Part shown: positions 38,301 through 45,677 of the stretch, piece after piece
How positions within the stretch are numbered: position 1 is the first letter of the stretch
How the letters are laid out: each line of letters starts with the position of its first letter
Assembly (NCBI RefSeq): GCF_024580735.1
Contig: NZ_JANIJX010000003.1
Span: 1 to 64,000, forward strand
Reading direction: 5' to 3'
DNA from: Brevibacterium moorei
Lineage (GTDB): Bacteria; Actinomycetota; Actinomycetes; Actinomycetales; Brevibacteriaceae
DNA length: 64,000 nucleotides
Notes under the pieces: generated by a model
The model's database searches: none
Told to the model about the DNA's origin: nothing
Seen by the model: only the letters and a program-made list of their open reading frames with translations
Translations under genes and position numbers: made by a program

Positions 38301-38834
38301 AGTGCCGATCTGCATGTGAATATGCCGGTGCGGATCACCAGCCCGCGAGGTCTTGTGGCGGATGCCGACGACCTGCATCTGCTCGATAGGCAGCACTTCC
38401 CGCGCGTCACGCGGCCCGACCCTGATGACGGAGTGTTGGCCGAGCCAGCGGCGAATCTCTCCAAGTGCATCCTGCTGCGCTTGGTCGAGGGCGCTAGATA
38501 CTTCGGGGTGGAGGGCGGCGGCGACCGACAGGCTCTTGGGTGCGTTAATCGTCATCTCCGCGAACAACGGCGAACCCTTCGACCCCTCACCCGGATTACG
38601 TGGCGTGCCCATCGACTCACCCGTGACGGGATCGTGCCAGTCCACCCACCCCTCGTACTCGACCGCCGACAGTGACATTGCGGCGGTGACCTCGCCGCTA
38701 GCATCGAGCACCGTGTACTCCGACAAGGCGTTGTCCGCGCCCAGGTAATACTCGTCGGCGCGGGAGCGGTCGGCCTCGACATAGCGGCGCGCGGCAGCAC
38801 CTGTGCCGCGGAACAGGATCACCCCGCCCTTCAT
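35376..38834 (-). CDS. MobF-family relaxase / TraA-like helicase, 1152 aa
   Basis: This is a conjugative relaxase that nicks oriT, stays covalently attached and unwinds DNA. The N-terminal TrwC-type domain has the Tyr pair E-Y-Y-L-G near residues 29-30, the EMTINAPKSLSV block near 93-104 and the 3H metal motif H-R-H-I-H at 169-173. The middle has a UvrD/RecD-like helicase: EGAAGSGKTTML (Walker A, about 466-477) and VIVDEAGMLDQ (Walker B). The last 300 residues are Arg/Glu/Ala-rich coiled coil. ATG 38834 is chosen for its GGAGG box; the in-frame extension to 38903 is doubtful. It is the only transfer gene present, so the element would be mobilizable and not self-transmissible. Confidence 0.9.
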   Translation of the reverse strand: MKGGVILFRGTGAAARRYVEADRSRADEYYLGADNALSEYTVLDASGEVTAAMSLSAVEYEGWVDWHDPVTGESMGTPRNPGEGSKGSPLFAEMTINAPKSLSVAAALHPEVSSALDQAQQDALGEIRRWLGQHSVIRVGPRDAREVLPIEQMQVVGIRHKTSRAGDPHRHIHMQIGTRVFAAGKWRALDTAALFKQQGAIRALGTAVIAAHPHLAQTLAEHGLTLDPVSGEVVELQPFNGVMSKRSAQIRRNLVRLEAEWETEHPGEALGPIMTAKLQGIAWTHKRPGKKPTDLKNEQWWVQELRDAGYDPAAPRRSTVQRPVQLDELAVQEVASRALDRCAAASSAWTKHSMQEHVTRITTEHGVQATPAELREFIKIATDLAVSDCFSVLPPGAATPEHVAHLTSLTVIAAETALRDRFAATTPEQESKHPDMTDAAQVAGLNKGQAVAAAAVASSDPLVIVEGAAGSGKTTMLRTAIDVAAQHSRASRVVAPTLRAAQVAHEELGIPATSVAALVHAHGWRWNSDGVWTRLHPGDADPDTGRTFTGPPDDAVLSRGERVIVDEAGMLDQDTAHALLTITTEAGATVALVGDRAQLPAVGRGGVLDMAAQIRGRTYDMTELHRFADAEYATLTLTMRDRENPGEVFDRLTAMGLVILHADEEQAQQHITEQATEGEAITVASNDKAAALNERIRMGRVERGEVDDTITATGSDELPIGRGDLIQTRRNDPALGVANRQQWIVQHVAGNGTVYARETGSGRRNPRTVALPPEYVSEHAHLSYAATAYGVQGATVNASHTMLTEATSAAGVYVGMTRGREHNWLHVVAEDMAEARAQFVAATERDPADRGLDHATAQAAEAVRGIVKDGPIQRVTEELARLDREAERAERHADRWEQAANRLDAQRAAHRAESDESTAALRQAEEEAARVRAKVAAPLTKQAEQDGATYLARVEAERTASTRLATVGRFGRRKARDEHRAASEQAATIRVHLRDEWDAEPPRTRSALPEWATQVAERRAEADPRVSEANQAVETARTERTTTVDRHRNERLALLASEYGAENARAHQYGMRALNPRRNARDARTRADFLRVESAELRSLPTNVAAKLIETKRAEQERGRQQATERARQLHSPFANDPQRYDPRREGPARGL

Positions 38835-38846
38835 CCTGGCCTCCCT

Positions 38847-38862
38847 CATGAGTCGTCTCATG
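38847..38862. other. inverted repeat upstream of relaxase (possible oriT part)
   Basis: CATGAG, TCGT, CTCATG form a small perfect palindrome 13 bp before the relaxase start. Relaxase recognition hairpins often lie beside the relaxase gene, but this one is short and could be a regulatory site. Confidence 0.25.
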
Positions 38863-38959
38863 AAGGAGGTGCGCACGCCCCACCCGCGGTGGCATACGTG
38901 CATCCGTTGTTTCAGAGGCAGAGGGTGGCCGGTGCCGAGCGGTCGGTGGGGTGCTGGGG

Positions 38960-39694
38960 TTAGGAGCCGGTTACTGGTTCGCTCGGGGCGGGTGCGTCGG
39001 AGGCGATGAACTCGGTGATGTGTTGTTGGAGGAGGGCTGCGCCGTCGAGCATGGCTCTGGCTCGGTGTGTCAGGCTGGTTCGTCGTTCGGTGAGCGCGGC
39101 CTGTAGAGCATCGGCACTCTTGCTTCCTCGGAGTTCGGTGATGATGGGTCTGATGCGGTCGAAGCGATAGCGTCCTTGCCGGAGGAGATGGATGATTCGG
39201 GCGTCTCTGACGTCCTCGCTGTCATAGACCCGGTGGCGGCGGCTGGTCTGCCGAGCTGGGGCGAGCAGACCAGCGTGTTCCCATACGCGGAGCGCTGACG
39301 TGCGTATCCCGAGATAGTCCGCGAGTTCTCCGATGGACAACGGCGCGTCCGGGCCGGCGTGATGCTCTACCGCAGCGGCAACACGGGTGAGGGCCTGGCT
39401 CGTTTCGGTAAGGGCCTGGCGTTGCTGGTGAAGTTCGTGGTGGCTGGCATCAAGGAGGGCCAATGCTTGGTCGATCTGTCCTGTGCTCAACGCTTCCATG
39501 ATGGAACGGGCTGATCCAGCGCCGTGGCCGCGTGCGAGTGCCTGATAGCAGAGTAGAGCGCTGAGGTGCGCACCGCGATAGACCCGGTAACCCGAACCTG
39601 TGCGATCGGCAGGCGGGAGGACTCCGGCGGCTTCGAGGTTGCGAATCTGTTGGGTGGAGACTCCGGCCCGGGTTGCCAGATCGACGGGGCGCAT
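38960..39694 (-). CDS. MerR-family regulator with two HTH domains, 244 aa
   Basis: Two MerR-type winged-helix DNA-binding domains lie in one chain. Residues about 1-70 hold VDLATRAGVSTQQIRNLEAAGVLPP, and about 115-190 hold SIGELADYLGIRTSALRVWEHAGLL. A helical linker of about 45 residues joins them. This architecture is known from tandem-MerR (TioE-like) regulators. No conserved C-terminal metal-binding cysteines are seen. ATG 39694 is preferred (AAAGGA box); ATG 39697 directly precedes it. It is divergent from the 66-aa gene at 39803, and a palindrome lies in the shared gap. It likely controls element functions. Confidence 0.85.
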   Translation of the reverse strand: MRPVDLATRAGVSTQQIRNLEAAGVLPPADRTGSGYRVYRGAHLSALLCYQALARGHGAGSARSIMEALSTGQIDQALALLDASHHELHQQRQALTETSQALTRVAAAVEHHAGPDAPLSIGELADYLGIRTSALRVWEHAGLLAPARQTSRRHRVYDSEDVRDARIIHLLRQGRYRFDRIRPIITELRGSKSADALQAALTERRTSLTHRARAMLDGAALLQQHITEFIASDAPAPSEPVTGS

Positions 39695-39782
39695 CATGGT
39701 TCCTTTCGAGTGCGAGTTGAGGCTTACACGGCATCAGTCCAGGATTTTCGGCAGTCCACACCCTCCAACCCTCAACTAGCAG

Positions 39783-39800
39783 TTCAATATTATACTTGAA
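39783..39800 (+). promoter_or_regulatory. candidate MerR operator overlapping a -10 box
   Basis: TTCAATATTATACTTGAA is an inverted repeat (TTCAA/TTGAA) that contains TATACT, a good -10 located 6 nt before ATG 39803. The arrangement suggests a leaderless promoter controlled by the divergent MerR-type regulator. Confidence 0.5.
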
Positions 39801-39802
39801 GT

Positions 39803-40003
39803 ATGAGTGATTCCCCAGATAACCCGACCCGATTCCGCCTGGACATAGACCTGGGAGCCGTCGCGGGAGATCCAGTTGAGGAACTGGCGCGTGTGCTGCG
39901 GTACTGGGGCGGCAACATGAAGCATTACGACCTCGCCCAGCCGATTACCGAGACCATCTACGACTCGGAGTATCGAGAGGTCGGCAAATGGTCGCTGTCT
40001 TGA
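39803..40003 (+). CDS. hypothetical protein, 66 aa
   Basis: This small acidic protein (start FRLDIDLGAVAGDPVEELARVLRYWGGNM) has no recognisable domain. It probably forms a compact alpha/beta unit. The ATG lies directly after a -10 box, and a hairpin terminator follows at 40029, so it is a monocistronic unit opposite the MerR gene. Function unknown; its place suggests a role in element regulation or transfer. Confidence 0.65.
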   Translation: MSDSPDNPTRFRLDIDLGAVAGDPVEELARVLRYWGGNMKHYDLAQPITETIYDSEYREVGKWSLS

Positions 40004-40028
40004 CCCGCGAAACCGCACCCTAGAGCGA

Positions 40029-40074
40029 CTGCGGATGCTCGCGCCGGAATGATTCCCGGCGCGAGCATTCGCAG
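40029..40074 (+). terminator. hairpin terminator
   Basis: A long GC-rich stem (CTGCGGATGCTCGCGCCGG with its near-perfect complement) ends the 66-aa gene. One to two mismatches and a short loop are present; there is no long T-run. Confidence 0.7.
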
Positions 40075-40230
40075 CCGTTCCTATCGCTGCAGGGCGGCCT
40101 TCTGACAAGTCGTACCTGCGCTGCGCCGGGGAAGCAGCGACGTATCGACTGACGAACGGTTGTAGCGGCGTGCTGGTTCACGTCCTGGCGTGGGTTCTGG
40201 TGGCGCACCTCCTTCACGGGAGGTGCCACC

Positions 40231-41106
40231 GTGACCGAACACACCCCACCCACTACAGGCGACGACGCCGCAGCCCAGGATGGCTCGCCACGCCACGGGT
40301 TCGAGACACCAGAGGGCTTACGCACCCTGCTGATCCGGTTGCACGAGGCCGGGCCTGGGGCCTGGCGCAGTGACCGTGAAGCCGCGGAACTCATGCGGTA
40401 CACGGCAGAGAGGTATCGACGCCTGGCCCGCAAGTACGCACTGGATGAGTGGGAGATTGCCTCGGCAGCATTCGAGGTCATGCTCGCCCCCTCGACCAGG
40501 AACGCCGGAAACCCGTGGGCGGTCGTCACTCGCGCGATGAAGATCACCTGTGGCGTCGAAGTGCGGGCGGCGGGGATGCTCGTCTCGCCGAGCAAGGTGC
40601 GCCACACGGCCAGAATCGTCGGCTTCCACGACGCCATCCGGTTCGCGGAGCGAGAGAACCTGGCCGACTACCACCCCGCGTTCGCCGTCAACCCCACCAC
40701 CGACAATGAGGAAGACTTCGACGGCAGCGAGCGCGCTCGGGTCGCTGCCGTCCTATCGGAGATAGTCGGGCTGTTCGCCTCGGCCGGATGGGATGCCGTG
40801 CTCGTGACCGACTGCATCGAGCACGTCGCCTACCGGCTCGGCGATCTGACCTCCCGGCCGAACGCGGTAGAGGTGCTACGCCGCGACCGCGCTATCCCGG
40901 AGCTGCTCGGGGTACCGTCGACGTCGTGGGCTGCCTTGCTGCGGATCGTGCTCGGGCATCCCGCTCCGAAACACGCTGGTACTGCGACTGGCGACGGGGT
41001 GCTGCTGCGCCTGCTCAGCGGCGAACCCCTCGACTCCCTGCGCTGCGACACCGGCCTGCTGGCTGCGATATGGGCCGCCAACCCAGACAAGCAGGCCGAA
41101 CCCTGA
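40231..41106 (+). CDS. hypothetical element protein, 291 aa
   Basis: I cannot assign this to a named family. The GTG start has a GGGAGG box. Residues about 45-150 are helix-rich (ELMRYTAERYRRLARKYAL, WEIASAAFEVML, NPWAVVTRAMKITCGVEVRAAGML), with a weak resemblance to sigma-factor region 2. The C-terminal half has an LGVPSTSWAALLRIVLGHP segment that could be a helix-turn-helix. It may be a regulator of element excision or transfer. Confidence 0.6.
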   Translation: MTEHTPPTTGDDAAAQDGSPRHGFETPEGLRTLLIRLHEAGPGAWRSDREAAELMRYTAERYRRLARKYALDEWEIASAAFEVMLAPSTRNAGNPWAVVTRAMKITCGVEVRAAGMLVSPSKVRHTARIVGFHDAIRFAERENLADYHPAFAVNPTTDNEEDFDGSERARVAAVLSEIVGLFASAGWDAVLVTDCIEHVAYRLGDLTSRPNAVEVLRRDRAIPELLGVPSTSWAALLRIVLGHPAPKHAGTATGDGVLLRLLSGEPLDSLRCDTGLLAAIWAANPDKQAEP

Positions 41107-41146
41107 ACCACCGCGAGTCTGTGGGAGGGGCGTCGTACCTATCAGC

Positions 41147-41377
41147 ATGAGCATCCCCACCGCACCCGCCTCCGTCACTCCTGACCGTTCCGCGCCGTCG
41201 TCACAGCATGCTGCTTTCACGTTGGGAGCACGCCTGGCCGCTGCCTCACGTCAGGCGCAGGGTTTGCCCGCGACGGTGGACGATCCGGCGGTGCTGGACG
41301 AACTGCGAGGACTCTGCACGGCACCTCGCCCCAACAAGCGCATTGTCTCGAAGATACGGAAAGGCCCCGCACCCTGA
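41147..41377 (+). CDS. hypothetical protein, 76 aa
   Basis: A small Ala/Pro-rich protein with a basic C-terminus (RPNKRIVSKIRKG) lies between the 291-aa gene and the convergent integrase. It has no recognised domain. The short length and unusual composition make it only moderately certain as a gene; an accessory role such as recombination directionality factor is a guess. Confidence 0.45.
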   Translation: MSIPTAPASVTPDRSAPSSQHAAFTLGARLAAASRQAQGLPATVDDPAVLDELRGLCTAPRPNKRIVSKIRKGPAP

Positions 41378-41431
41378 ACCGCTTGCGCTGGTCAAGATGC
41401 GGGGCCGACAACGCCCTGCGGGTGGCCGTGC

Positions 41432-43009
41432 TCAGGCTCGCCAGACGAACTCCACCCGGCGGGCCAGCACCTCGGCGCGGTACACGGTGCGGCGGGTGTG
41501 GAACGCCTCAACCGTCTCGTTGCGGCGACGTGCTGGGGTCGCACCGTTCATCCCGTTCGGCAGAGCGTGGACGAGCACGGCTTCCAAGATCAGGCTGGTG
41601 GCCTGGTACTGCCACAACGGGGTACGCCCCGCCCATTCTTTGGCGACGGTGGTCACGTCGATGCCCGGCCCCTCCTGTTCGGGCATGGCGGCGGCGTACT
41701 CACGCCGGGTGACCTCGATCCGCTCGGCGATCCTGGCCCGCTGCCGCACCCACATCGCCTTGTCGATCAACCCGTCATAGTGATCGTCGTCCAATCGGGC
41801 CAGGCGTTCCCGGTCAGCATCCAGCCTCGCGGCGAGACCGACCCGCGCACCCGCGTCCACGCTCGGCGTCGCCCGCTTCGACGGGGCCAGGGTGATTTGC
41901 TCGAATGTTGCCAGCACCGCTTCTTCCACCAGTTTCGAGATGTCGGCGGAGCGGATCGAGCGGTGACATCCGCCGCGGGTGGCCTGCACGCACTGATACA
42001 CGTTGCCTCGGTGGAGCATCGCCCGCCCACACGCTGAGCAGCGGATCAGCCCCGAGAACGGATACATGCGCTTCGCCGCCCCACTGCCGGGCTGATGGAA
42101 GTTCCGCGCCTGCTTCCGCGCATCGAGCACATCGGAGACCTGCTGCCAGGTGTCCTCATCGAGAATCGCAGGCCAGGCGGCTTTCACCTGCATCTGCGAG
42201 GTCTTCGCACGGGTGCCGTCCGGCAATACGGGGCGGTACTCGCGCACGCCTTTGATGGAGGGGCTGCGCAGCACCATCTTGATCGTCTTATCCGACCACG
42301 CGCACCCGTGGGTGGTCAGCACGCCGCGCTCGTTCCAGTCCTTGCGAATCCGGTACAGCGACTCACCGGCCAGCACCCGCTGCGCGGCCTCGGCCACCAT
42401 CGGCCCCGCCACCGGATCAACGACGAGGGCACCGGACTCGGCGCGGTAGCCGAACGGCACCCTGCCGCCGTGCCAGGTGCCCTCAATGGCTTGCTGCTTG
42501 GCTGCGCGGGCGACTCGGCGGGCGGTGTCGGCGCTGGACTTGTTCGCCATCGCTACCAGCACCCTGGCCATCGCTACATCCGAATCGGTGTCCAACCGTA
42601 GGGAGCCGGTGACCGAGCGCACGGTGAACCCGGCCAGCACTTTCGCGTCGATCAAGTCCTCCAAATCTCTGGGGTCGCGTACCGCTCGATCCAGGTCGTA
42701 GGCGATCATCACTTGCGCCTGTCCATCGGCCAGGTGCTTGAGCATCGCGCGGAACTCTGGGCGAACCACGCGGCGCACCCGCTCACCCGATGCCAGCGTG
42801 ATCGTGCGCTGCTTGAACGCCGACGTGTCATTCTCACGGAACACCGCCGCGACCTCCCAGCCGTGCGCGACAGCGTAGGCGCGGCAATCGGCCTCCTGCC
42901 GATCCACCCCACGCTCGGTACTCTCGGGATCATCACTGATCCGCACATACACCACCGCCCGCAACGGCGACACTGACCCCGTACTCTGTTCCTGCTGGTT
43001 CTGGCCCAT
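41432..43009 (-). CDS. large serine integrase (site-specific recombinase), 525 aa
   Basis: The N-terminal resolvase domain has AVVYVRISDD with catalytic Ser25 and the conserved block IAYDLDRAVRDPRDLEDLID. It is followed by the recombinase domain (HGGRVPFGYR, then LAGESLYRIRKDWNERGVLTT) and a zinc ribbon (IRCSACGRAMLHRGNVYQC). The C-terminal part has a helical coiled-coil region as in phiC31-like integrases. ATG 43009 is chosen from an AGGAAGG box; GTG 43021 is in frame upstream. The start lies 30 bp from the right attachment arm, the usual layout. It would integrate the element at the decarboxylase stop codon. Confidence 0.93.
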   Translation of the reverse strand: MGQNQQEQSTGSVSPLRAVVYVRISDDPESTERGVDRQEADCRAYAVAHGWEVAAVFRENDTSAFKQRTITLASGERVRRVVRPEFRAMLKHLADGQAQVMIAYDLDRAVRDPRDLEDLIDAKVLAGFTVRSVTGSLRLDTDSDVAMARVLVAMANKSSADTARRVARAAKQQAIEGTWHGGRVPFGYRAESGALVVDPVAGPMVAEAAQRVLAGESLYRIRKDWNERGVLTTHGCAWSDKTIKMVLRSPSIKGVREYRPVLPDGTRAKTSQMQVKAAWPAILDEDTWQQVSDVLDARKQARNFHQPGSGAAKRMYPFSGLIRCSACGRAMLHRGNVYQCVQATRGGCHRSIRSADISKLVEEAVLATFEQITLAPSKRATPSVDAGARVGLAARLDADRERLARLDDDHYDGLIDKAMWVRQRARIAERIEVTRREYAAAMPEQEGPGIDVTTVAKEWAGRTPLWQYQATSLILEAVLVHALPNGMNGATPARRRNETVEAFHTRRTVYRAEVLARRVEFVWRA

Positions 43010-43038
43010 CAGTCGGCCCACCTTCCTACTCGTGTGAG

Positions 43039-43067
43039 AGGTAGGTGCGTTTACAGAACCTCGGCTA
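43039..43067 (+). other. attR inner arm (P), right element end
   Basis: AGGT, two variable bases plus GTGCGTTTA, four variable bases, then ACCTCGGCTA. Inverted match to 31624-31652 (24 of 29). Chromosomal DNA resumes with ACCCGCCCCCACC from 43068. Confidence 0.75.
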
Positions 43068-43152
43068 ACCCGCCCCCACCCACCCGCCCCGTTGGCCGGT
43101 GGGGAAGCGGTGGGCAGTTAGGATGGGTAGGTAAACCTGTGAAATCGAGTGG

Positions 43153-44049
43153 GTGGGGTGGGCTGTGGTCTGGACACGGGGCAGGATCGCGGTGGGCATC
43201 ATCGCCTTCGCCTGCATCGGCGGTCTGATCGCGGTCTTCACCCTCATCGTGCTCCCCATGCAGCGCACCACGGCGGCCCAGTCGCAGCCCGCTGTCGCCG
43301 AGGGACGGGCGAACGGTGCTGCGGCTTCGGACGCCGAGGCCCCAGCGCCGGGCGCCGCAGGCTCGGGGGAGGACGGTTCCGGTACCACCGCGCGGGACTC
43401 CTCCGACACGGCCGCGGGCGCTCGGGCGAAGCAGGGCGCGGCTGCGGACGTGGCCAGTGACCTGGTGCCGATCGGGGCGGATTCGATCAACGCCTCCTGG
43501 CTGAGCCGCCAGGCCGGAGTGACCGGAATCCCGCACCGGGTGCTGCTGGGCTATGTGACCGCGGCGAACTGGATCGATCAGCGCTCGGCCGGCTGCAACC
43601 TGGACTGGTCGACCCTGGCCGGCATCGGCTATGTCGAATCCCACCACGGCACCATCTACTCCGGTCAGGTCGAAGCCGACGGGGTGACCAGACCCAAGAT
43701 CGTCGGCGTGCAGCTCGACGGGGTGAAGACCGCGCACATCGCAGACACCGACGGTGGCGAATACGACGGCGACGCCCGCTACGACCGGGCTGTGGGCCCC
43801 ATGCAGTTCATCCCCGGGACCTGGAGGAAATCGGCCGTGGACGGCAATGGCGACGGCAAGAAGGACCCGCAGAACATCGACGATGCGGCCTTCACCGCGG
43901 CGCAGTACCTGTGCGCCGGTGGGAAGAACCTGGCGGCAGGGGCGGCCTGGCGCCAGGCGATCCTGAGCTACAACAATTCGCCGGAGTACGTCGCGCAGGT
44001 GTCCGGCGCCGCCCAGACGATCGCGACGAACTCCCGCGCCGCCGGCTGA
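43153..44049 (+). CDS. membrane-anchored lytic transglycosylase-like protein, 298 aa
   Basis: This predicted peptidoglycan hydrolase acts outside the cell. The N-terminal helix (about 10-36, IAVGIIAFACIGGLIAVFTLIVLP) is a signal anchor. A low-complexity Ala/Gly/Ser/Asp linker follows to about 100. The SLT-like domain has LAGIGYVESHHG, with the catalytic Glu in Y-V-E-S, and AVGPMQFIPGTW. The start is uncertain: GTG 43153 is used and other GTG codons follow. It is the first chromosomal gene right of the mobile element. Confidence 0.85.
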   Translation: MGWAVVWTRGRIAVGIIAFACIGGLIAVFTLIVLPMQRTTAAQSQPAVAEGRANGAAASDAEAPAPGAAGSGEDGSGTTARDSSDTAAGARAKQGAAADVASDLVPIGADSINASWLSRQAGVTGIPHRVLLGYVTAANWIDQRSAGCNLDWSTLAGIGYVESHHGTIYSGQVEADGVTRPKIVGVQLDGVKTAHIADTDGGEYDGDARYDRAVGPMQFIPGTWRKSAVDGNGDGKKDPQNIDDAAFTAAQYLCAGGKNLAAGAAWRQAILSYNNSPEYVAQVSGAAQTIATNSRAAG

Positions 44050-44138
44050 TTCCACCCGACCCGGCCCGCTCCTCCGGAGCCCTGCGCGCCCGCCGCCCTG
44101 GTCGGCTAGCGGCCGGAATCGGACCGGTGAGCGGACTA

Positions 44139-44168
44139 TTGCGGGGCTCCCGGAAGGAGTTGTATAGT
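44139..44168 (+). promoter_or_regulatory. promoter of gadBC
   Basis: TTGCGG (44139-44144), 18 bp, TATAGT (44163-44168). It lies 109 bp before the gadB start, leaving a leader of about 100 nt. Confidence 0.6.
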
Positions 44169-44276
44169 GAAAACGGAAGTCGAAATCACAGTCAGCAGCC
44201 ACATCCGAGGACGCGACAGAGTATCCCCTCACCGGTTTTCCTCCCCGTCCGGGTGCGAGCACGGAAAGGGAGCACC

Positions 44277-45677
44277 ATGGCACAGTCGCCCAATATCAAC
44301 GACCGCCTCGCCAGCCAGACGGACGTCGAGCTCAACCCGATGTTCACCCGCCCGGGGGAGGCCACCTCACTGCCCCGCAATCGGGTGCCGGAGGGTGAGT
44401 CCCTGCCGGAGACGGCATATCAAATCGTCCACGACGAATCCATGCTCGATGGCAACGCCCGGCTGAACCTGGCCACGTTCGTCGGCACCTGGATGGACGA
44501 CTACGCTAGGCGGATCTACGAGGAATCCGCCGACAAGAACATGATCGACAAGGACGAGTATCCGGCGACCGCGGATATCGAGACCCGGTGCTGGCGGATG
44601 ATCGCGGCGCTGTGGAACGCACCTGATCCCGACAATACGATCGGGACATCCACCATCGGATCGTCGGAGGCCTGCATGCTCGGCGGGCTGGCGCTGAAAC
44701 GCCGTTGGCAGCACAGGCGCAAGCAGGAGGGCAAGCCCACGACCTCACCGAACATCGTGCTGTCCTCGGCAGTCCAGGTGTGCTGGGAGAAGTTCTGCAA
44801 CTACTTCGACGTCGAGCCGCGGTATGTTCCGATCAGCGAAGAGCATAAGGTTCTCGACGGCCACGATCTGGACTCCTACGTCGACGAGAACACGATCGGG
44901 GTCGTGGCGATCATGGGCGTGACCTACACCGGGATGTACGAACCGGTCAAGGACATCGCCGCCGCCCTGGACCGGATCGAAGAGGCCCGCGGGCTGGACA
45001 TCCGGATCCATGTCGATGCAGCTTCCGGCGGCATGATCGCCCCGTTCCTGCAGCCGGACCTCGAATGGGACTTCCGACTGGAGCGGGTGGCCTCGATCAA
45101 CGTCTCCGGTCACAAGTACGGACTCGTCTACCCCGGCCTGGGCTGGGTCGTCTGGCGCGAGCTGGAGGACCTGCCGGAGGATTTGATCTTCCGGGTCAGC
45201 TATCTGGGCGGGGACATGCCGACCTTCGCGCTGAACTTCTCCCGCCCCGGCGCCCAGGTGCTGCTGCAGTACTATCTGTTCCTGCGGCTGGGGATCGACG
45301 GCTACACGCGGGTGGGACAGGCCACGATCGACGTCGCCCGCTACATTGCGGGTGAAGTCGCCAAAATGCCACAGTTCTCCCTGTGGAACGCCGCCGAGGA
45401 CATCCCCGTGTTCGCCTGGCGGATGAACCCCGAACACAAAGCGGACTGGGACCTCTACGATCTCTCCGAAAGGCTGCGGATGAAGGGCTGGCTGGTCCCC
45501 GCCTATCCGATGCCGGACGACCTGAGCGATCTGACGGTGCAGCGGGTCGTGGTCCGCAACGGCCTCAGCCGTGATCTTGCGGGGTTCCTGGTCAAGGACA
45601 TCCAGCGCGAGGCCGGATACCTCGACAAGTTCGGCGGCAGTCATGCGCGCAGCCGGAGCGCGGGATTCCACCACTGA
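44277..45677 (+). CDS. gadB: glutamate decarboxylase
   Basis: This PLP enzyme converts glutamate and a proton to GABA and CO2 in the cytoplasm. The 466-aa length is standard. IHVDAASGG holds the Asp near 246 that contacts PLP, and NVSGHKYGLVYPG holds the PLP lysine near 279. ATG 44277 has an AAAGGGA box; the upstream in-frame codons overlap the previous gene and are not used. It is coupled to gadC (TGATG overlap), giving a glutamate-dependent acid resistance operon. Confidence 0.96.
   Translation: MAQSPNINDRLASQTDVELNPMFTRPGEATSLPRNRVPEGESLPETAYQIVHDESMLDGNARLNLATFVGTWMDDYARRIYEESADKNMIDKDEYPATADIETRCWRMIAALWNAPDPDNTIGTSTIGSSEACMLGGLALKRRWQHRRKQEGKPTTSPNIVLSSAVQVCWEKFCNYFDVEPRYVPISEEHKVLDGHDLDSYVDENTIGVVAIMGVTYTGMYEPVKDIAAALDRIEEARGLDIRIHVDAASGGMIAPFLQPDLEWDFRLERVASINVSGHKYGLVYPGLGWVVWRELEDLPEDLIFRVSYLGGDMPTFALNFSRPGAQVLLQYYLFLRLGIDGYTRVGQATIDVARYIAGEVAKMPQFSLWNAAEDIPVFAWRMNPEHKADWDLYDLSERLRMKGWLVPAYPMPDDLSDLTVQRVVVRNGLSRDLAGFLVKDIQREAGYLDKFGGSHARSRSAGFHH

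Larger units (their letters stand above)
31624..43067. mobile_element. integrative mobilizable element with serine integrase, MobF relaxase and erm
   Basis: The ends are defined by 29-bp imperfect inverted repeats (31624-31652 and 43039-43067, 24 of 29 matching). The right one sits next to the integrase start. Joining the ends at a shared TA (or CTA) gives a 56-bp imperfect palindrome of the attP type. Content: erm with two IS3-family insertions, a MobF relaxase, a MerR regulator, three unknown small genes and a large serine integrase. No type IV secretion or VirB4/VirD4-like gene is present, so transfer would need a helper. Length is 11.44 kb, about 8.9 kb without the IS copies and their target duplications. 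Confidence 0.8.
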
